Shown: positions 49,190 through 57,831 of the stretch, in pieces | How the letters are laid out: every line of letters starts with the position of its first letter | Numbering within the stretch: the first letter of the stretch is position 1 | Notes under the pieces: generated by a model | Told to the model about the DNA's origin: nothing | What the model saw: the letters and a program-made list of their open reading frames with translations, nothing else | Databases searched by the model: none | Position numbers and translations under genes: made by a program | Assembly (NCBI RefSeq): GCF_039540195.1 | Contig: NZ_BAABEO010000001.1 | Span: forward strand, 124,001 to 188,000 | Direction of reading: 5' to 3' | Source of the DNA: Zafaria ginkgonis | GTDB taxonomy: Bacteria; Actinomycetota; Actinomycetes; Actinomycetales; Micrococcaceae | DNA length: 64,000 nucleotides

Positions 49190-49527
49190 TCGCACAATTG
49201 GACTGGTCAGTTGCGCGGTGTATTCGCGATCCGGACGGTCACCAGCAGGGCTCGGCAACGTGGCGATCTTCTGCGGCGGAGCGAGGGGTTCGGTCGTGGC
49301 CGTGTTACGGCCGCCACGGCCCGGTACCAGCCACACCGCGAGGCCCACGGCCAGTCCGGTCAGGCGGGGGACCCCAAAGATTCACCGTCGGAACCAGGAT
49401 CGACGCCAGGCGCCGCCGGCAGGCTCTTCCAAATCAGGATTTCAAGGGCACGGGAGAGCGTGTCCATCGCGTACAGGACGAATGCCGAGACCACACCGGT
49501 CAGGACCGCCGGGACCGATAGTGCCAT
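49190..49527 (-). pseudogene. ClC-type chloride channel remnant (N-terminal part, frameshifted)
   Basis: From ATG 49527 the frame reads LSVPAVLTGVVSAFVLYAMDTLSRALEILIWKSLPAAPGVDP, then stops. A second frame continues GLAVGLAVWLVPGRGGRNTATTEPLAPPQ. Together they follow actinobacterial ClC family proteins (helix B, then a stretch like IWxxLPxALGxDP, then GLAVGLVVWLVPGRGGHDxAT). The rest of the channel, including the selectivity filter, is absent. It stops close to repeat copy 13, as if cut there. Confidence 0.65.
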
Positions 49528-49735
49528 TAGCCGGGTCGATGGTGCCTTCTGCGTTCCCGCATCTGCCGTGCGTCCGCGCTCAGCATGTGATCAACGTTTC
49601 GGGCCGGACCATTGATGGGCTGACCTTTCCTAAGGCCTCGACGGAGGTGCATCGGGTGGGTGCGCATGACCCCGGAAGGGTCATGCGCACCTGCGGGAGC
49701 CGGGAGCCGGCTCTGTGGTGTCTCAGTCGGGGGTG

Positions 49736-49894
49736 TCAGTCGCGGCGGTCGTCGCGGCGGTCGTCGCGGCGGTCGTCGCGGTCGTCCCGTCGGTCGTCCC
49801 GGCGGTCGCCGCGACGGTTCATCCCGTGGGCGACAACAACGGCCCCGCCGACGGCGGCGGCGGTCCGGCGCCTGCGTCGTGCTGCCAGTGGCAT
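49736..49894 (-). CDS. Small protein with Arg-Asp repeat tail
   Basis: 52 residues, ATG 49894 one base after the upstream stop. N-terminus MPLAARRRRRTAAAVGGAVVVAHGMNRRG resembles the short membrane-associated proteins found after DUF6325 genes. The remaining half is a (RRDD)n-type run made by repeats of a 12-base unit. Expansion of the DNA repeat is likely. Function unknown. Confidence 0.5.
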   Translation of the reverse strand: MPLAARRRRRTAAAVGGAVVVAHGMNRRGDRRDDRRDDRDDRRDDRRDDRRD

Positions 49895-49895
49895 G

Positions 49896-50354
49896 TCAGG
49901 ATCCTTCCTTTGCTTCTGCGGCGTCGGCCTCGACGGCGGCGATGACGGCCTGGGTCGGGATCCGGCCGCTGGCCACGAGCTGGCCGCCGGCCTTGCGGAC
50001 GGCCGCGCCGAACGGAGCCGCCCACAGGTTTTCCCAGACGAGCACCGCAGCGGAGTGGCCCGGCTCGATCGTCTCGGCCAAGTCAATGACGTCCTGCTCA
50101 GAGAGCACCATGGCCAGGTCTGCCTCGGCCGTGCGCACCTCGCCGAGCTCGCTCGGGTCGAGGTCGGATATTTCGGCCGTCTCGAGCGTGCCATCGTCGG
50201 TTTTCCTCAGGAATACCATGTCGAGCACCCTGATGAGGTCACGCTTGACCAGGTCCTCCAGGAACGGGGCGATCTGGCCCTTGCCGAAGTCGGGCCCAGG
50301 GAACTCCACGACGAGCCAGTCCACCGGCCCTAGTTCATCCAGTGCCTCAGCCAT
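49896..50354 (-). CDS. DUF6325 (DUF1269-like) family protein
   Basis: 152 residues, ATG 50354 with GGAGGTCATCAGT upstream. The pattern GPVDWLVVEFPGPDFGKGQIAPFLEDLVKRDLIRVLDMVFLRKTDDGT and later VLVWENLWAAPFGAAVRKAGGQLVASGRIP is the DUF6325 family, small acidic proteins often found with stress and membrane proteins. The promoter has a perfect 17-base palindrome also found near the second universal stress protein gene. Function unknown. Confidence 0.85.
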   Translation of the reverse strand: MAEALDELGPVDWLVVEFPGPDFGKGQIAPFLEDLVKRDLIRVLDMVFLRKTDDGTLETAEISDLDPSELGEVRTAEADLAMVLSEQDVIDLAETIEPGHSAAVLVWENLWAAPFGAAVRKAGGQLVASGRIPTQAVIAAVEADAAEAKEGS

Positions 50355-50441
50355 ACTGATGACCTCCGTTTCTCATTGGGTACAAGGCAATCCGACGGAC
50401 CGCCGCAGTTCCATCCTGTGCCCCCGGTGAGGTGCAGCGCC

Positions 50442-50458
50442 TCACCCGCGCCGGGTGA
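50442..50458. promoter_or_regulatory. 17-base palindrome upstream of the DUF6325 gene
   Basis: TCACCCG-CGC-CGGGTGA, 88 bases upstream of the DUF6325 start. The same sequence with one changed base in the centre occurs at 58536-58552, upstream of universal stress protein B. Shared operators suggest one regulator for both. Confidence 0.6.
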
Positions 50459-50550
50459 AAGCGCAGGATAACGTTTCGCAGCCGCGCACTGCTGCCAAGG
50501 CCATTGACGAACCCTGAGAAGATTCAAGCAGACGCTTAAGCGGGGGCCCG

Positions 50551-51063
50551 GTGGGTCAGCTCGATTCGGCACGGGATCAGGTCGTGAAGACTTACGACGA
50601 TCTGGTCAAGGCCAGCAAGAACGTCCCTATGGACGGGGTGGGCGCCACTGAGGCGGCTGAAGACAAGGTCTCCACGGCTGCTATCGCGTTCTTCGTCGAA
50701 CTGGGCCTGGAACTGGAGGGCGAGCCAGCAGCCGAGGGTGGATGGGTGCCAGCTCGTCGGGCTGGATGGCGTCGGAGCGGCCATCGCCGTCGTGCGGATC
50801 CCGGACGGCCACGGCCGGGTCGAGCTGTCGACGTTCCACACGCCGGTGGACCCCAGCATTGCGCCGGGGGCGCCGATCAACGCCCCGGGCATCCCTCGCC
50901 TCACGTTCATCGAGGACGCCGTCGACGAACGTCCTCGACCGCCTGCGCGCCCATGGCGCCGAAACTCGTGGGCGAGGTGACGCAGTACGGGGACATCTAC
51001 CGGTACTGCTACGTCCGCGGCCCCGACGGCATCATCACCGGGCTGGTCGAGGAGCTCCGCTGA
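50551..51063 (+). pseudogene. Frameshifted VOC family (glyoxalase-like) gene
   Basis: Three frames in turn give one VOC protein. Frame 1 has STAAIAFFVELGLELEGE (about 50670-50730), frame 2 QLVGLDGVGAAIAVVRIPDGHGRVELSTFHTP and INAPGIPRLTFIEDAVDE (about 50750-50925), and frame 1 again PKLVGEVTQYGDIYRYCYVRGPDGIITGLVEELR (50955-51063), with a short third-frame stretch RLRAHGAE between. The order and motifs match bleomycin-resistance/dioxygenase superfamily proteins. At least two frameshifts disable it. The N-terminal 40 codons do not belong to the family. Confidence 0.75.
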
Positions 51064-51163
51064 ACGACGCTCCGAGTATCGGCATCCGCGTGGCGGCCCC
51101 CGCTTGGTAGGCGGCGACACTGGCCGCGATGAGCGCATACCGGCCGACCACCGGCTGCTTCGA

Positions 51164-52444
51164 TCATTTGGCCGGATCGGAGCCGGGAATCCGTCGTCGC
51201 TGGCGAGGCACCGTCGCTGGCATAGTCTCCTCCGCCGCCGGATGCTCGGCCGCGTGGACCTCGTACCAGCGGTGGTAGGCGGCGACCAACGGGACCGAGG
51301 TCAGGCCGTGAAGGACGACGCTGAGGGCGACGGTGACAACGACGGTCGTGAGGACGACCTCACCGTCTGGGACACCGCGCTCGAGAGCGAGCAGCGCGAA
51401 CACGAGCGAGGCGAGCCCGCGTGGGCCGAACCAGCCGATGAACGCCACCGTCGGACGCCTCACTCCCCGGCCCGCGAAGGCGATCGCCACGGGAATCATG
51501 CGCACCAGCGTCAAGCTGAGCACGGCATAGAGGATCACCTGCCAGGTGATGTGCGGGATGGCTAGGATGAAGGCCAGCGCTCCGAACCCGATCCACGTTA
51601 CGGCGGCGAGGAAGCCGCCCGTCTCTTCTGTGAACAGATTGGTGAGCGAACTGCGTGTGCCCGAGACGCTCCCGAACGCGATGCCGCCGGCGAAGGCGGC
51701 GATGAAGCCGCTGCCGCCGAGCATCAAGGCGATGGTGTAGGCCAGAAGCGCCACCCCCAATGGCGCGACCTGTCGCCACTCGGGGCTGATCCACGTGCGC
51801 CGGTTGGCGGCGCGGACCAGCAGGCCGCCCAGGATCCCCGCGGTGAGTCCGCCGGTGAGTCCCCAGCCGATCTGGGCAGCCATGTTGCTGGCGACGGCCC
51901 AGGTGACGCCGGTTTCGAGCTCGGCGTTGGCGATCTCGAGTGCGACGAGGAAGAAGGGCACGGCGAGGCCGTCGTTGAGGCCGCTCTCTACGTCGAGCGC
52001 CTGCCGCACGCGGGCCGGCACGGCCGTGTCGGAGACGACCTTCTGGCCGAGGGCTGCGTCGGTTGAGGCCAGCATCATCGAGAGCAGAACTACGGATGCG
52101 ATCGCCATTCCGGGGAAGATGAGCACGCCGACCCCTGTCCCGGCGAGCATGGTGAGCGGTAGGCCGATCAGCAGGAGGCGGCTCGGCCACCCGAGCTCAC
52201 GGCGGAGCAAACGAAGATCCAGTCGGGTGGCGTCGCTGAACAGGAGCAGGACGAGCGCGACCTCGGCCACCCGCTCGACCACTGCGGACTTCATGGAGAT
52301 TTCGAGGAAGCCGAGGGCCGACGCGCCGACGAACGCGCCAGCGGCGGTGAAGAAGAGGGCCGAGGTGACCCCGCGCCGGTCTAGCGGCCCGGAGAACGCG
52401 CTCCAGACGATGATGATTGTCAGTATCGTCGCCGCCGCTATCAT
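51164..52444 (-). CDS. Cation:proton antiporter (CPA1/NhaP-like)
   Basis: 426 residues from ATG 52444 (AGGATCCGC upstream). About twelve membrane segments. Key parts are LLLFSDATRLDLRLLRRE near 65-80, the paired residues LLSMMLASTDAALGQKVV (about 115-132) and VESGLNDGLAVPFFLVALE with the Asn-Asp ion-binding motif near 150, and FIGWFGPRGLASLVFALLAL near 340. It exchanges Na+ or K+ for protons and helps control pH and salt. It is convergent with nothing close and stands alone. Confidence 0.9.
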   Translation of the reverse strand: MIAAATILTIIIVWSAFSGPLDRRGVTSALFFTAAGAFVGASALGFLEISMKSAVVERVAEVALVLLLFSDATRLDLRLLRRELGWPSRLLLIGLPLTMLAGTGVGVLIFPGMAIASVVLLSMMLASTDAALGQKVVSDTAVPARVRQALDVESGLNDGLAVPFFLVALEIANAELETGVTWAVASNMAAQIGWGLTGGLTAGILGGLLVRAANRRTWISPEWRQVAPLGVALLAYTIALMLGGSGFIAAFAGGIAFGSVSGTRSSLTNLFTEETGGFLAAVTWIGFGALAFILAIPHITWQVILYAVLSLTLVRMIPVAIAFAGRGVRRPTVAFIGWFGPRGLASLVFALLALERGVPDGEVVLTTVVVTVALSVVLHGLTSVPLVAAYHRWYEVHAAEHPAAEETMPATVPRQRRRIPGSDPAK

Positions 52445-52538
52445 GCGGATCCTGCTCTCGATCGTGTGCTTTCCCACCCTGCCGTCCGGATGGATTCCAA
52501 AAAATGGGCTTCCTGGGGCGTCCCCGGCTTCTCCCGGA

Positions 52539-53489
52539 TTACTGATCCGGGGTCAGGGAACGTGCGCACCGGAAGCCGATATGCGAGGTTGCCGTGTCCT
52601 CGGCCTGTGGGGAGCGCGCTGCCGGGCGGTAGCGCAGGCAGTACTCCGGAGCGCACAGGTGCGAGCCTCCCTTGAGTACGCGGCGCGGGATCCCGGACCC
52701 GGGCTCCGCGCTTTCGGCGGCCTTATCCCGGTGCGGAGTACATGCGCACCCGCCTACCCGGTGGTGAGTCCCTGCTCCGGCGTCTGTGTCGTGGCGGGCC
52801 GAATAGTAGCTTCTGGTCCACTCCCACACGTTTCCGATCATGTCGAAGAGCCCGTACCCGTTCGGGGGGAACGTCCCGACCGGGGATGTCCCCTTCCACC
52901 CGTTCGCGCCCGTATGGAGGTACGGGAAACGCCCCTGCCAGGTGTTGGCCATGAGCACACCGCCCGGGCTGGCCTCGTTTCCCCACGCATAGGTGAACGC
53001 GTCGGATAGTCCGCCCCTGGCCGCAAATTCCCATTCGGCTTCGTCCGGCAGCCGTTTGCCGGCCCAGGTCGCATATGCGCCGGCATCCGCGAAGGACACC
53101 TGCACGGCCGGATGGTCTTCCCTGCCTTGGATTGAGGATCCGGGGCCCAGCGGCTGGTGCCAGCACGCGCCAGGGACCCAGCGCCACCACTGTCTCCAGT
53201 CGCCCAGATCCACCGGCCCGGATGAAGGCGTGAAAACCAACCCGCCCGGGGCCAGGTCCTGGGGCGAAAGGCCGGGAAATTCCGCCGGGTCCAGCGGCCG
53301 CTCGGCCACCGTCAGGTAACCTGTTGCCGCAACAAACACGGCGAATTCCGCGTTGGTGACGGGACGCTCATCCAGCTCGAAGGCCGGTACGCGGACCCGA
53401 TGTGGGGGTCCCTCGTCGGCGTAGAACTCGTCCGATCCCATCAGGAACTCACCGGCCGGAACATGCAACATCGTCGTCGTGACAGGCAT
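52539..53489 (-). CDS. Formylglycine-generating enzyme (sulfatase-activating, SUMF1 family)
   Basis: 316 residues from ATG 53489. FGE-sulfatase fold: FLMGSDEFYADEGPPHRVRVPAFELDERPVTNAEFAVFV at the start, HPAVQVSFADAGAYATWAGKRLPDEAEWEFAARGG in the middle (about 150), NVWEWT near 230, and the catalytic site GGSHLCAPEYCLRYRPAARS with Cys279 and Cys284, which bind Cu and activate oxygen. It oxidises a Cys in a CxPxR motif of sulfatases. The divergent gene at 54090 encodes such a sulfatase. Confidence 0.94.
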   Translation of the reverse strand: MPVTTTMLHVPAGEFLMGSDEFYADEGPPHRVRVPAFELDERPVTNAEFAVFVAATGYLTVAERPLDPAEFPGLSPQDLAPGGLVFTPSSGPVDLGDWRQWWRWVPGACWHQPLGPGSSIQGREDHPAVQVSFADAGAYATWAGKRLPDEAEWEFAARGGLSDAFTYAWGNEASPGGVLMANTWQGRFPYLHTGANGWKGTSPVGTFPPNGYGLFDMIGNVWEWTRSYYSARHDTDAGAGTHHRVGGCACTPHRDKAAESAEPGSGIPRRVLKGGSHLCAPEYCLRYRPAARSPQAEDTATSHIGFRCARSLTPDQ

Positions 53490-53749
53490 ACCGGGCGTTA
53501 TCCTTCCCGTTCGCATGGCCCGCTGTTCCGGCAGGTGAGGACCCGGTTGCCGCGCGCCATGGCTTGAGCGGATGCTACCCGCTACCGCGGCATCGTTCCA
53601 GATGCCGCCCGAAGTCCACTGGGACAGGTGTTCCTCGGGCGCCACGCCGTAACCGATCAGTCGATGCCCCGGGAGCCGTCCAGGCGACCCGGCAGCGGAA
53701 TCTCCCGCCCGCCTGGGCCTGGTCCGCCGACCCGTGGAGTGTTTGGGCC

Positions 53750-53990
53750 CCCTCTCTGGCGTCTTGGGACGTTTCGCCTTCTTGACGATTTGGTCGGCCG
53801 TGGTCCCGGCGAATGGCGGCAGTCGGCGATGTCGTTGTCGATGAACCGGCGGATGGGGGCCCGCGAGGTCGCGGACGGTCTTGAATTGCCGCGGAGGATG
53901 GCCCGGCAGCCGGGCAGTGCCCAAGACGGCCTCGACCATGTTCATTCATGAAGCGTTGGGTGAAGTGGACGCGGACGCGTAACCGGCGCC
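53750..53990 (-). mobile_element. IS630-family transposase remnant (C-terminal part)
   Basis: Joined from two or three frames on the minus strand: RVHFT, NMVEAVLGTARLPGHPPRQFKTVRDL, APIRRFIDNDIADC, PFAGTTADQIVKKAKRP. These match the end of IS630 transposases (VHFTPTxxSWLNMVExFFG, FxSVxDLxxAIRxFI, PFxWTKTADQIL). It is degraded by frameshifts. It lies in the 600-base gap between the FGE and sulfatase genes, which has no other gene. Confidence 0.65.
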
Positions 53991-54089
53991 CACGGCCTTC
54001 AGGTTCATTCCTTTCGGGTGAGGCGGAGGTCGATGGGGCGGGGCAGAGTGAATGGCGAGCCATCGAAGCGACCACCCAGGGGGAGTCCC

Positions 54090-56450
54090 ATGTCAATCAG
54101 GGAGTACAAGCCAGGTGACCGGTTTCCAGGCGTGGCCGGGCGGACGGTCGAGGAGTCGGAGGCGGCTTGGCCCGCTCCTCAACGGGCTCCCGAAGGAGCA
54201 CCGAACGTGCTGCTCGTCGTGCTCGACGACGTGGGCTATGGACAGCTCTCCTGCTTCGGTGGACTGGTTGAGACACCGAACATCGACCGTGTCGCGGCGA
54301 GCGGCCTGCGGTACGCGAACATGCACACGACTGCGTTATGTTCACCGAGCCGGTCGTGCATCCTGACCGGCCGCAACCATCACTCCAACGGAGTCGCCTC
54401 CATCATGGAGTTGGCAACCGGCTTCCCTGGCTACGACGGCCGGATGCCGTTCGAGAATGGCATGCTGCCCGAGATGTTGATCGATCACGGCTACAACACG
54501 TTCTGTGTGGGCAAGTGGCATCTGTCGCCGACGGAGGACAACTCCCCGGCCGGACCGTTCCACCGCCGGCCTCTTGGGCGAGGATTCGAGCGCTACTACG
54601 GCTTCCTTGGCGGCGAAACCAACCAGTGGTATCCCGACCTCACCCAGGACAACGCGCAGGTTCGCCAGCCGCGGCTGCCCGAGGACGGTTACCACCTGAG
54701 CGAGGACCTGGCGGACCAGGCGATCAAGATGATCCTGGACAGCGAGGCCAACGCGCCGGAGAAGCCGTTCTTTATGTACTACGCCCCCGGGGCGGGACAC
54801 GCCCCGCACCACGTGCCGAAGGACTGGGCCGACCGCTACCGCGGTAGGTTCGACGAAGGTTGGGACTCCTACCGCGAAACGGTGTTCGCCCAGCAAAAGA
54901 AGATCGGCCTGTTCCCGGCCGACGCCGAACTATCGCCACGTGACCCTGATGTCCCGGAGTGGAACTCGCTGAGCGGCGACGAGCGTCGGTTGTACGCCCG
55001 CATGATGGAGGTCTACGCGGGTTTCGTCTCGCACGCGGACCACCACCTCGGGCGCGTGCTGGACACTATCGAACAGATCGGCGAGCTCGAGAACACGCTG
55101 ATTATGGTCATCTCAGACAACGGCGCCTCGGCCGAAGGTGGCGTGACGGGCTCCTTCAACGAGATGCTGTTCTTCAATCGGGTCCCCGAGAACTTCGACG
55201 ATAACCTTGCCATGATCGACGAGCTGGGTGGAACGCGGACGTACAACCACTACGCGTGGGGTTGGACCTGGGCGGGCAACACGCCGTTCCGGCGATGGAA
55301 GCGTGAGACGTACCGTGGCGGGGCGACCGACCCGTTCGTCGTCGCCTGGCCGGCGAGGATCGGGGCCCGCGGCGAAGTCCGCGGCCAGTACGCCCACGCG
55401 ATCGACCTGGTGCCGACCGTTCTCGACGCCCTTGGTGTTGAGCCGCCGGCCGCCGTACGTGGAGTCGCCCAGGCGCCGATCGAAGGGGTCAGCTTCGCCA
55501 GTTCCTTCGACGCGGCGGATGCGCCGACCGGCCACACGACGCAGTACTTTGAGATGTTCGGTCACAGGGCGATCTACCACGACGGGTGGCGGGCGGTGTG
55601 TCCCTGGCCGGGGCCGAATTTCACTGAGGCCGCTGCCATGGGTCGCCGGATGGGTGAGCCGATCACGCCGGAGGTCCTCGAGCGGCTCGACGCGAGCGGA
55701 TGGGAGCTCTACGACATCAACGAGGATCCCACAGAGTCATCCAACGTCGCTGCCGAGCACCCCGAGCAGCTGCGCGACCTGATTGCCCTGTGGTGGGAGG
55801 AAGCCGAGAAGTACAAGGTACTGCCGCTGGACGGCTCGCTACAGGCACGTCTGGCGACGGAGCGTCCGCAGACATCGAGGCCCCGCACCCGCTTCGTCTA
55901 TCGACCGCACACCTCGTTGGTCCCGGCCTTCGCGGCGCCACCCATTTACAATCGGCCCCACTCCATCGAGGCCGACGTCGAGATTCCGGCTGACGGCGCA
56001 AGTGGCGTTCTCATCGCGCAGGGTGGAGATGCCGGCGGCTACACCTTCTTCGTGGACGACGGACGCCTGCGGTACGTGTACAACTATGTCGGACGCGAAC
56101 AGTTCGAGGTTTCCTCGTCCGAACCGCTACGTCCGGGACGGCATGCCGTTCGCTACGAGTTCGAGCCCACCGGTCAGCCTGACTTCAAGCTGGGCAGAGG
56201 GACGCCCGGACGCGCCCAGCTCTACATCGACGGCAGACTCGTCGGAAACGCAGACTTCCCGTACACCACACCGCTCCTCTTCGAGCTCGAGGGCCTTAGC
56301 TGCGGCTACGACTTTGGCGCCTCGGCAACCAAGAGCTATCAGCCGCCGTTCACGTTCACGGGCACGATCCACTCGGTCACAGTCGAGGTGTCGGGCGAGC
56401 TGATCCGCGACGACGACGCCGAAGTAGCCCGACTGATGGCGCAGCAGTAA
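54090..56450 (+). CDS. Arylsulfatase (type I, formylglycine-dependent)
   Basis: 786 residues from ATG 54090 (GGGGGAG upstream). Metal ligands VVLDDVGYG (Asp46, Asp47), the modified Cys84 in ALCSPSRSCILTGR, then HHSNGVASI, the HLSP catalytic His region and the VISDNGASAEGG metal site near 335. The C-terminal extension (about 610-786) is a beta-rich domain (YNRPHSIEADVEIPADGASGVLIAQGGDAGGY) typical of large bacterial arylsulfatases. No signal peptide, so cytosolic. It hydrolyses sulfate esters and depends on the divergent formylglycine-generating enzyme. Confidence 0.95.
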   Translation: MSIREYKPGDRFPGVAGRTVEESEAAWPAPQRAPEGAPNVLLVVLDDVGYGQLSCFGGLVETPNIDRVAASGLRYANMHTTALCSPSRSCILTGRNHHSNGVASIMELATGFPGYDGRMPFENGMLPEMLIDHGYNTFCVGKWHLSPTEDNSPAGPFHRRPLGRGFERYYGFLGGETNQWYPDLTQDNAQVRQPRLPEDGYHLSEDLADQAIKMILDSEANAPEKPFFMYYAPGAGHAPHHVPKDWADRYRGRFDEGWDSYRETVFAQQKKIGLFPADAELSPRDPDVPEWNSLSGDERRLYARMMEVYAGFVSHADHHLGRVLDTIEQIGELENTLIMVISDNGASAEGGVTGSFNEMLFFNRVPENFDDNLAMIDELGGTRTYNHYAWGWTWAGNTPFRRWKRETYRGGATDPFVVAWPARIGARGEVRGQYAHAIDLVPTVLDALGVEPPAAVRGVAQAPIEGVSFASSFDAADAPTGHTTQYFEMFGHRAIYHDGWRAVCPWPGPNFTEAAAMGRRMGEPITPEVLERLDASGWELYDINEDPTESSNVAAEHPEQLRDLIALWWEEAEKYKVLPLDGSLQARLATERPQTSRPRTRFVYRPHTSLVPAFAAPPIYNRPHSIEADVEIPADGASGVLIAQGGDAGGYTFFVDDGRLRYVYNYVGREQFEVSSSEPLRPGRHAVRYEFEPTGQPDFKLGRGTPGRAQLYIDGRLVGNADFPYTTPLLFELEGLSCGYDFGASATKSYQPPFTFTGTIHSVTVEVSGELIRDDDAEVARLMAQQ

Positions 56451-56643
56451 GGCGGAAAGAAGCAGCCTGGATGCCGGCACGTGTACGGGTCCCTGGGCGC
56501 GATGGACCCGGCAACCTGCCCCCGCCGTGAGCAGCCGCAAGGAAGTTTCAACAGCTATTGGTCACAAATTACCAATGTCTTTCGTCCTCGTCGTTCAAGG
56601 CCTGGATGGTGGGGCGTATGCGTTCAAGACAGTGTTTTAGAAG

Positions 56644-56669
56644 TGCCACAGCGCGATCGCGCTGTGGCA
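56644..56669. terminator. 26-base perfect palindrome
   Basis: TGCCACAGCGCGA and its complement, centred on GATC at about 56656, 194 bases after the sulfatase stop. It may act as a terminator or a binding site. CCGTTGTTGCAAGACGG at 56706-56722 resembles half of the dispersed repeat. Confidence 0.5.
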
Positions 56670-56741
56670 GCCCATGGCTGCTGGCTGAATCACAGGGCTG
56701 CTATCCGTTGTTGCAAGACGGCGCGCCGGGAGGAGGGAACA

Positions 56742-57236
56742 ATGGCACTCGTCTCTCGGCATTGGTTTCCCCTCGCCGAGAGTGATGACGCTTTCCTGAA
56801 GTCCGCGCCCTTTCGCTACGAGCAGTCCGTGGAGACCACGGCCCCTGCCGAGCGGATCTGGGACGTGACCACCGGCTACGATTTGGTCTACTGGGTACCG
56901 GTGTGGACCGGCCTCCGCTGGGGTCCGCCGCCGTTGGGCGTAGGGACCGTACGCGAGGTCACGCTGGGGGTAGTGTTCACTGTCCGTGAGCGGTTCTTCC
57001 GCTGGATCGAGGGGCAGCGATTTTCGTTCAGCGGTCTGGAGGCGTCTCTTCCCGGCCTCCGAAATGTGGCGGAGGACTGGGTCATCGAGCCCACGCCCTC
57101 CGGCTCCCGCCTCACCTGGACGCTGGCCATTGGAGCACACCCCTGGGCTGTCCCGTTGATCTGGTTGGGCGGCCCGATCATCAGAGGATTACAACGCCGA
57201 GTCCTGCACACTATCCGGGTGCATATGAGGAACTGA
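56742..57236 (+). CDS. SRPBCC family (START-like) protein
   Basis: 164 residues from ATG 56742, with GGGAGGAGGG just upstream. The helix-grip pattern is visible: RYEQSVETTAPAERIWDVTTGYDLVYWVPVWTGLRW (20-56), a central GTVREVTLGVVFTVRERFFRWIEGQRFSFSGLEA, and VAEDWVIEPTPSGSRLTWTLAIGA then the C-terminal helix RGLQRRVLHTIRVHM. Such proteins bind lipids or polyketide-like molecules or act as cyclases. It lies after the sulfatase on the same strand; a link is possible but not shown. Confidence 0.85.
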   Translation: MALVSRHWFPLAESDDAFLKSAPFRYEQSVETTAPAERIWDVTTGYDLVYWVPVWTGLRWGPPPLGVGTVREVTLGVVFTVRERFFRWIEGQRFSFSGLEASLPGLRNVAEDWVIEPTPSGSRLTWTLAIGAHPWAVPLIWLGGPIIRGLQRRVLHTIRVHMRN

Positions 57237-57388
57237 TGCAGGGCCCTAGGCTCGCAAGGTGCACGCAGCACTCGGGCAGGGCTTTCGCCGCCATTGACCA
57301 GTATCTGCCGGTCGATCTGCTTGTTGTCGGGCGGCGACCCATATCCACGCGCCCGCACCGAGGAACGGCTACCTGCGCCGATCAGACG

Positions 57389-57547
57389 GGTAAGGCGAAA
57401 ACGGAGGCCCGCCGCTACATGGCCGCCGGGGCGGACTTCGTGGGCGTGGGCGCCGACGTCGCCCTGCTGGCCCGCGGCACCGAGGCCCTGGCCGCCCGCT
57501 TCACCGGCGACGCCGGCACGGACGGGAGCACACCGGCCAGCTACTGA
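57389..57547 (+). pseudogene. C-terminal remnant of a HpcH/HpaI family aldolase
   Basis: KTEARRYMAAGADFVGVGADVALLARGTEALAARFTGDA matches the last 40 residues of HpaI-type aldolases (ARxYxxxGAxFVAVGxDxxLLARxxxxLAxxF). The catalytic part is absent and no start is credible. It lies just before a hairpin-rich stretch at 57595-57645 and repeat copy 14. Confidence 0.7.
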
Positions 57548-57750
57548 ACCCGTCAGCTGCCGGGCCGGACAACTGCTGAACCAGGCAACTGCTGGGCCCG
57601 GCGCAACACCCCGGGCCGGCGGCTTGGGGTGTTGCGCCGGGCCCCATGACGCGTTCGATGGCTCCTGCCATGCAACTGATAGCTGGAAATGGCGGTTTTC
57701 CCGACGGAAATGGCCACCATACGAAGTTCATAGTCACAGAGCGGACTCAC

Positions 57751-57790
57751 TGTCTCGACAAAACGTCTTGCATCCGCGACTGCAGGGACG
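57751..57790 (+). repeat. Palindromic repeat, copy 14
   Basis: TGTCTCGACAAAAC, then GTCTTGCA exact; the right arm CTGCAGGGAC has drifted. It lies 42 bases beyond the stop of universal stress protein B, and copy 4 lies likewise beyond the stop of stress protein A. Confidence 0.85.
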
Positions 57791-57831
57791 GACGTCGTTC
57801 TCCTCGATCGCAGCCGAACGGCGGGTTCGCA

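Noticed and set aside
53575..54096. 173-codon minus-strand frame between FGE and sulfatase
   Set aside because: It is not a gene but one of several frames carrying pieces of an IS630 transposase.
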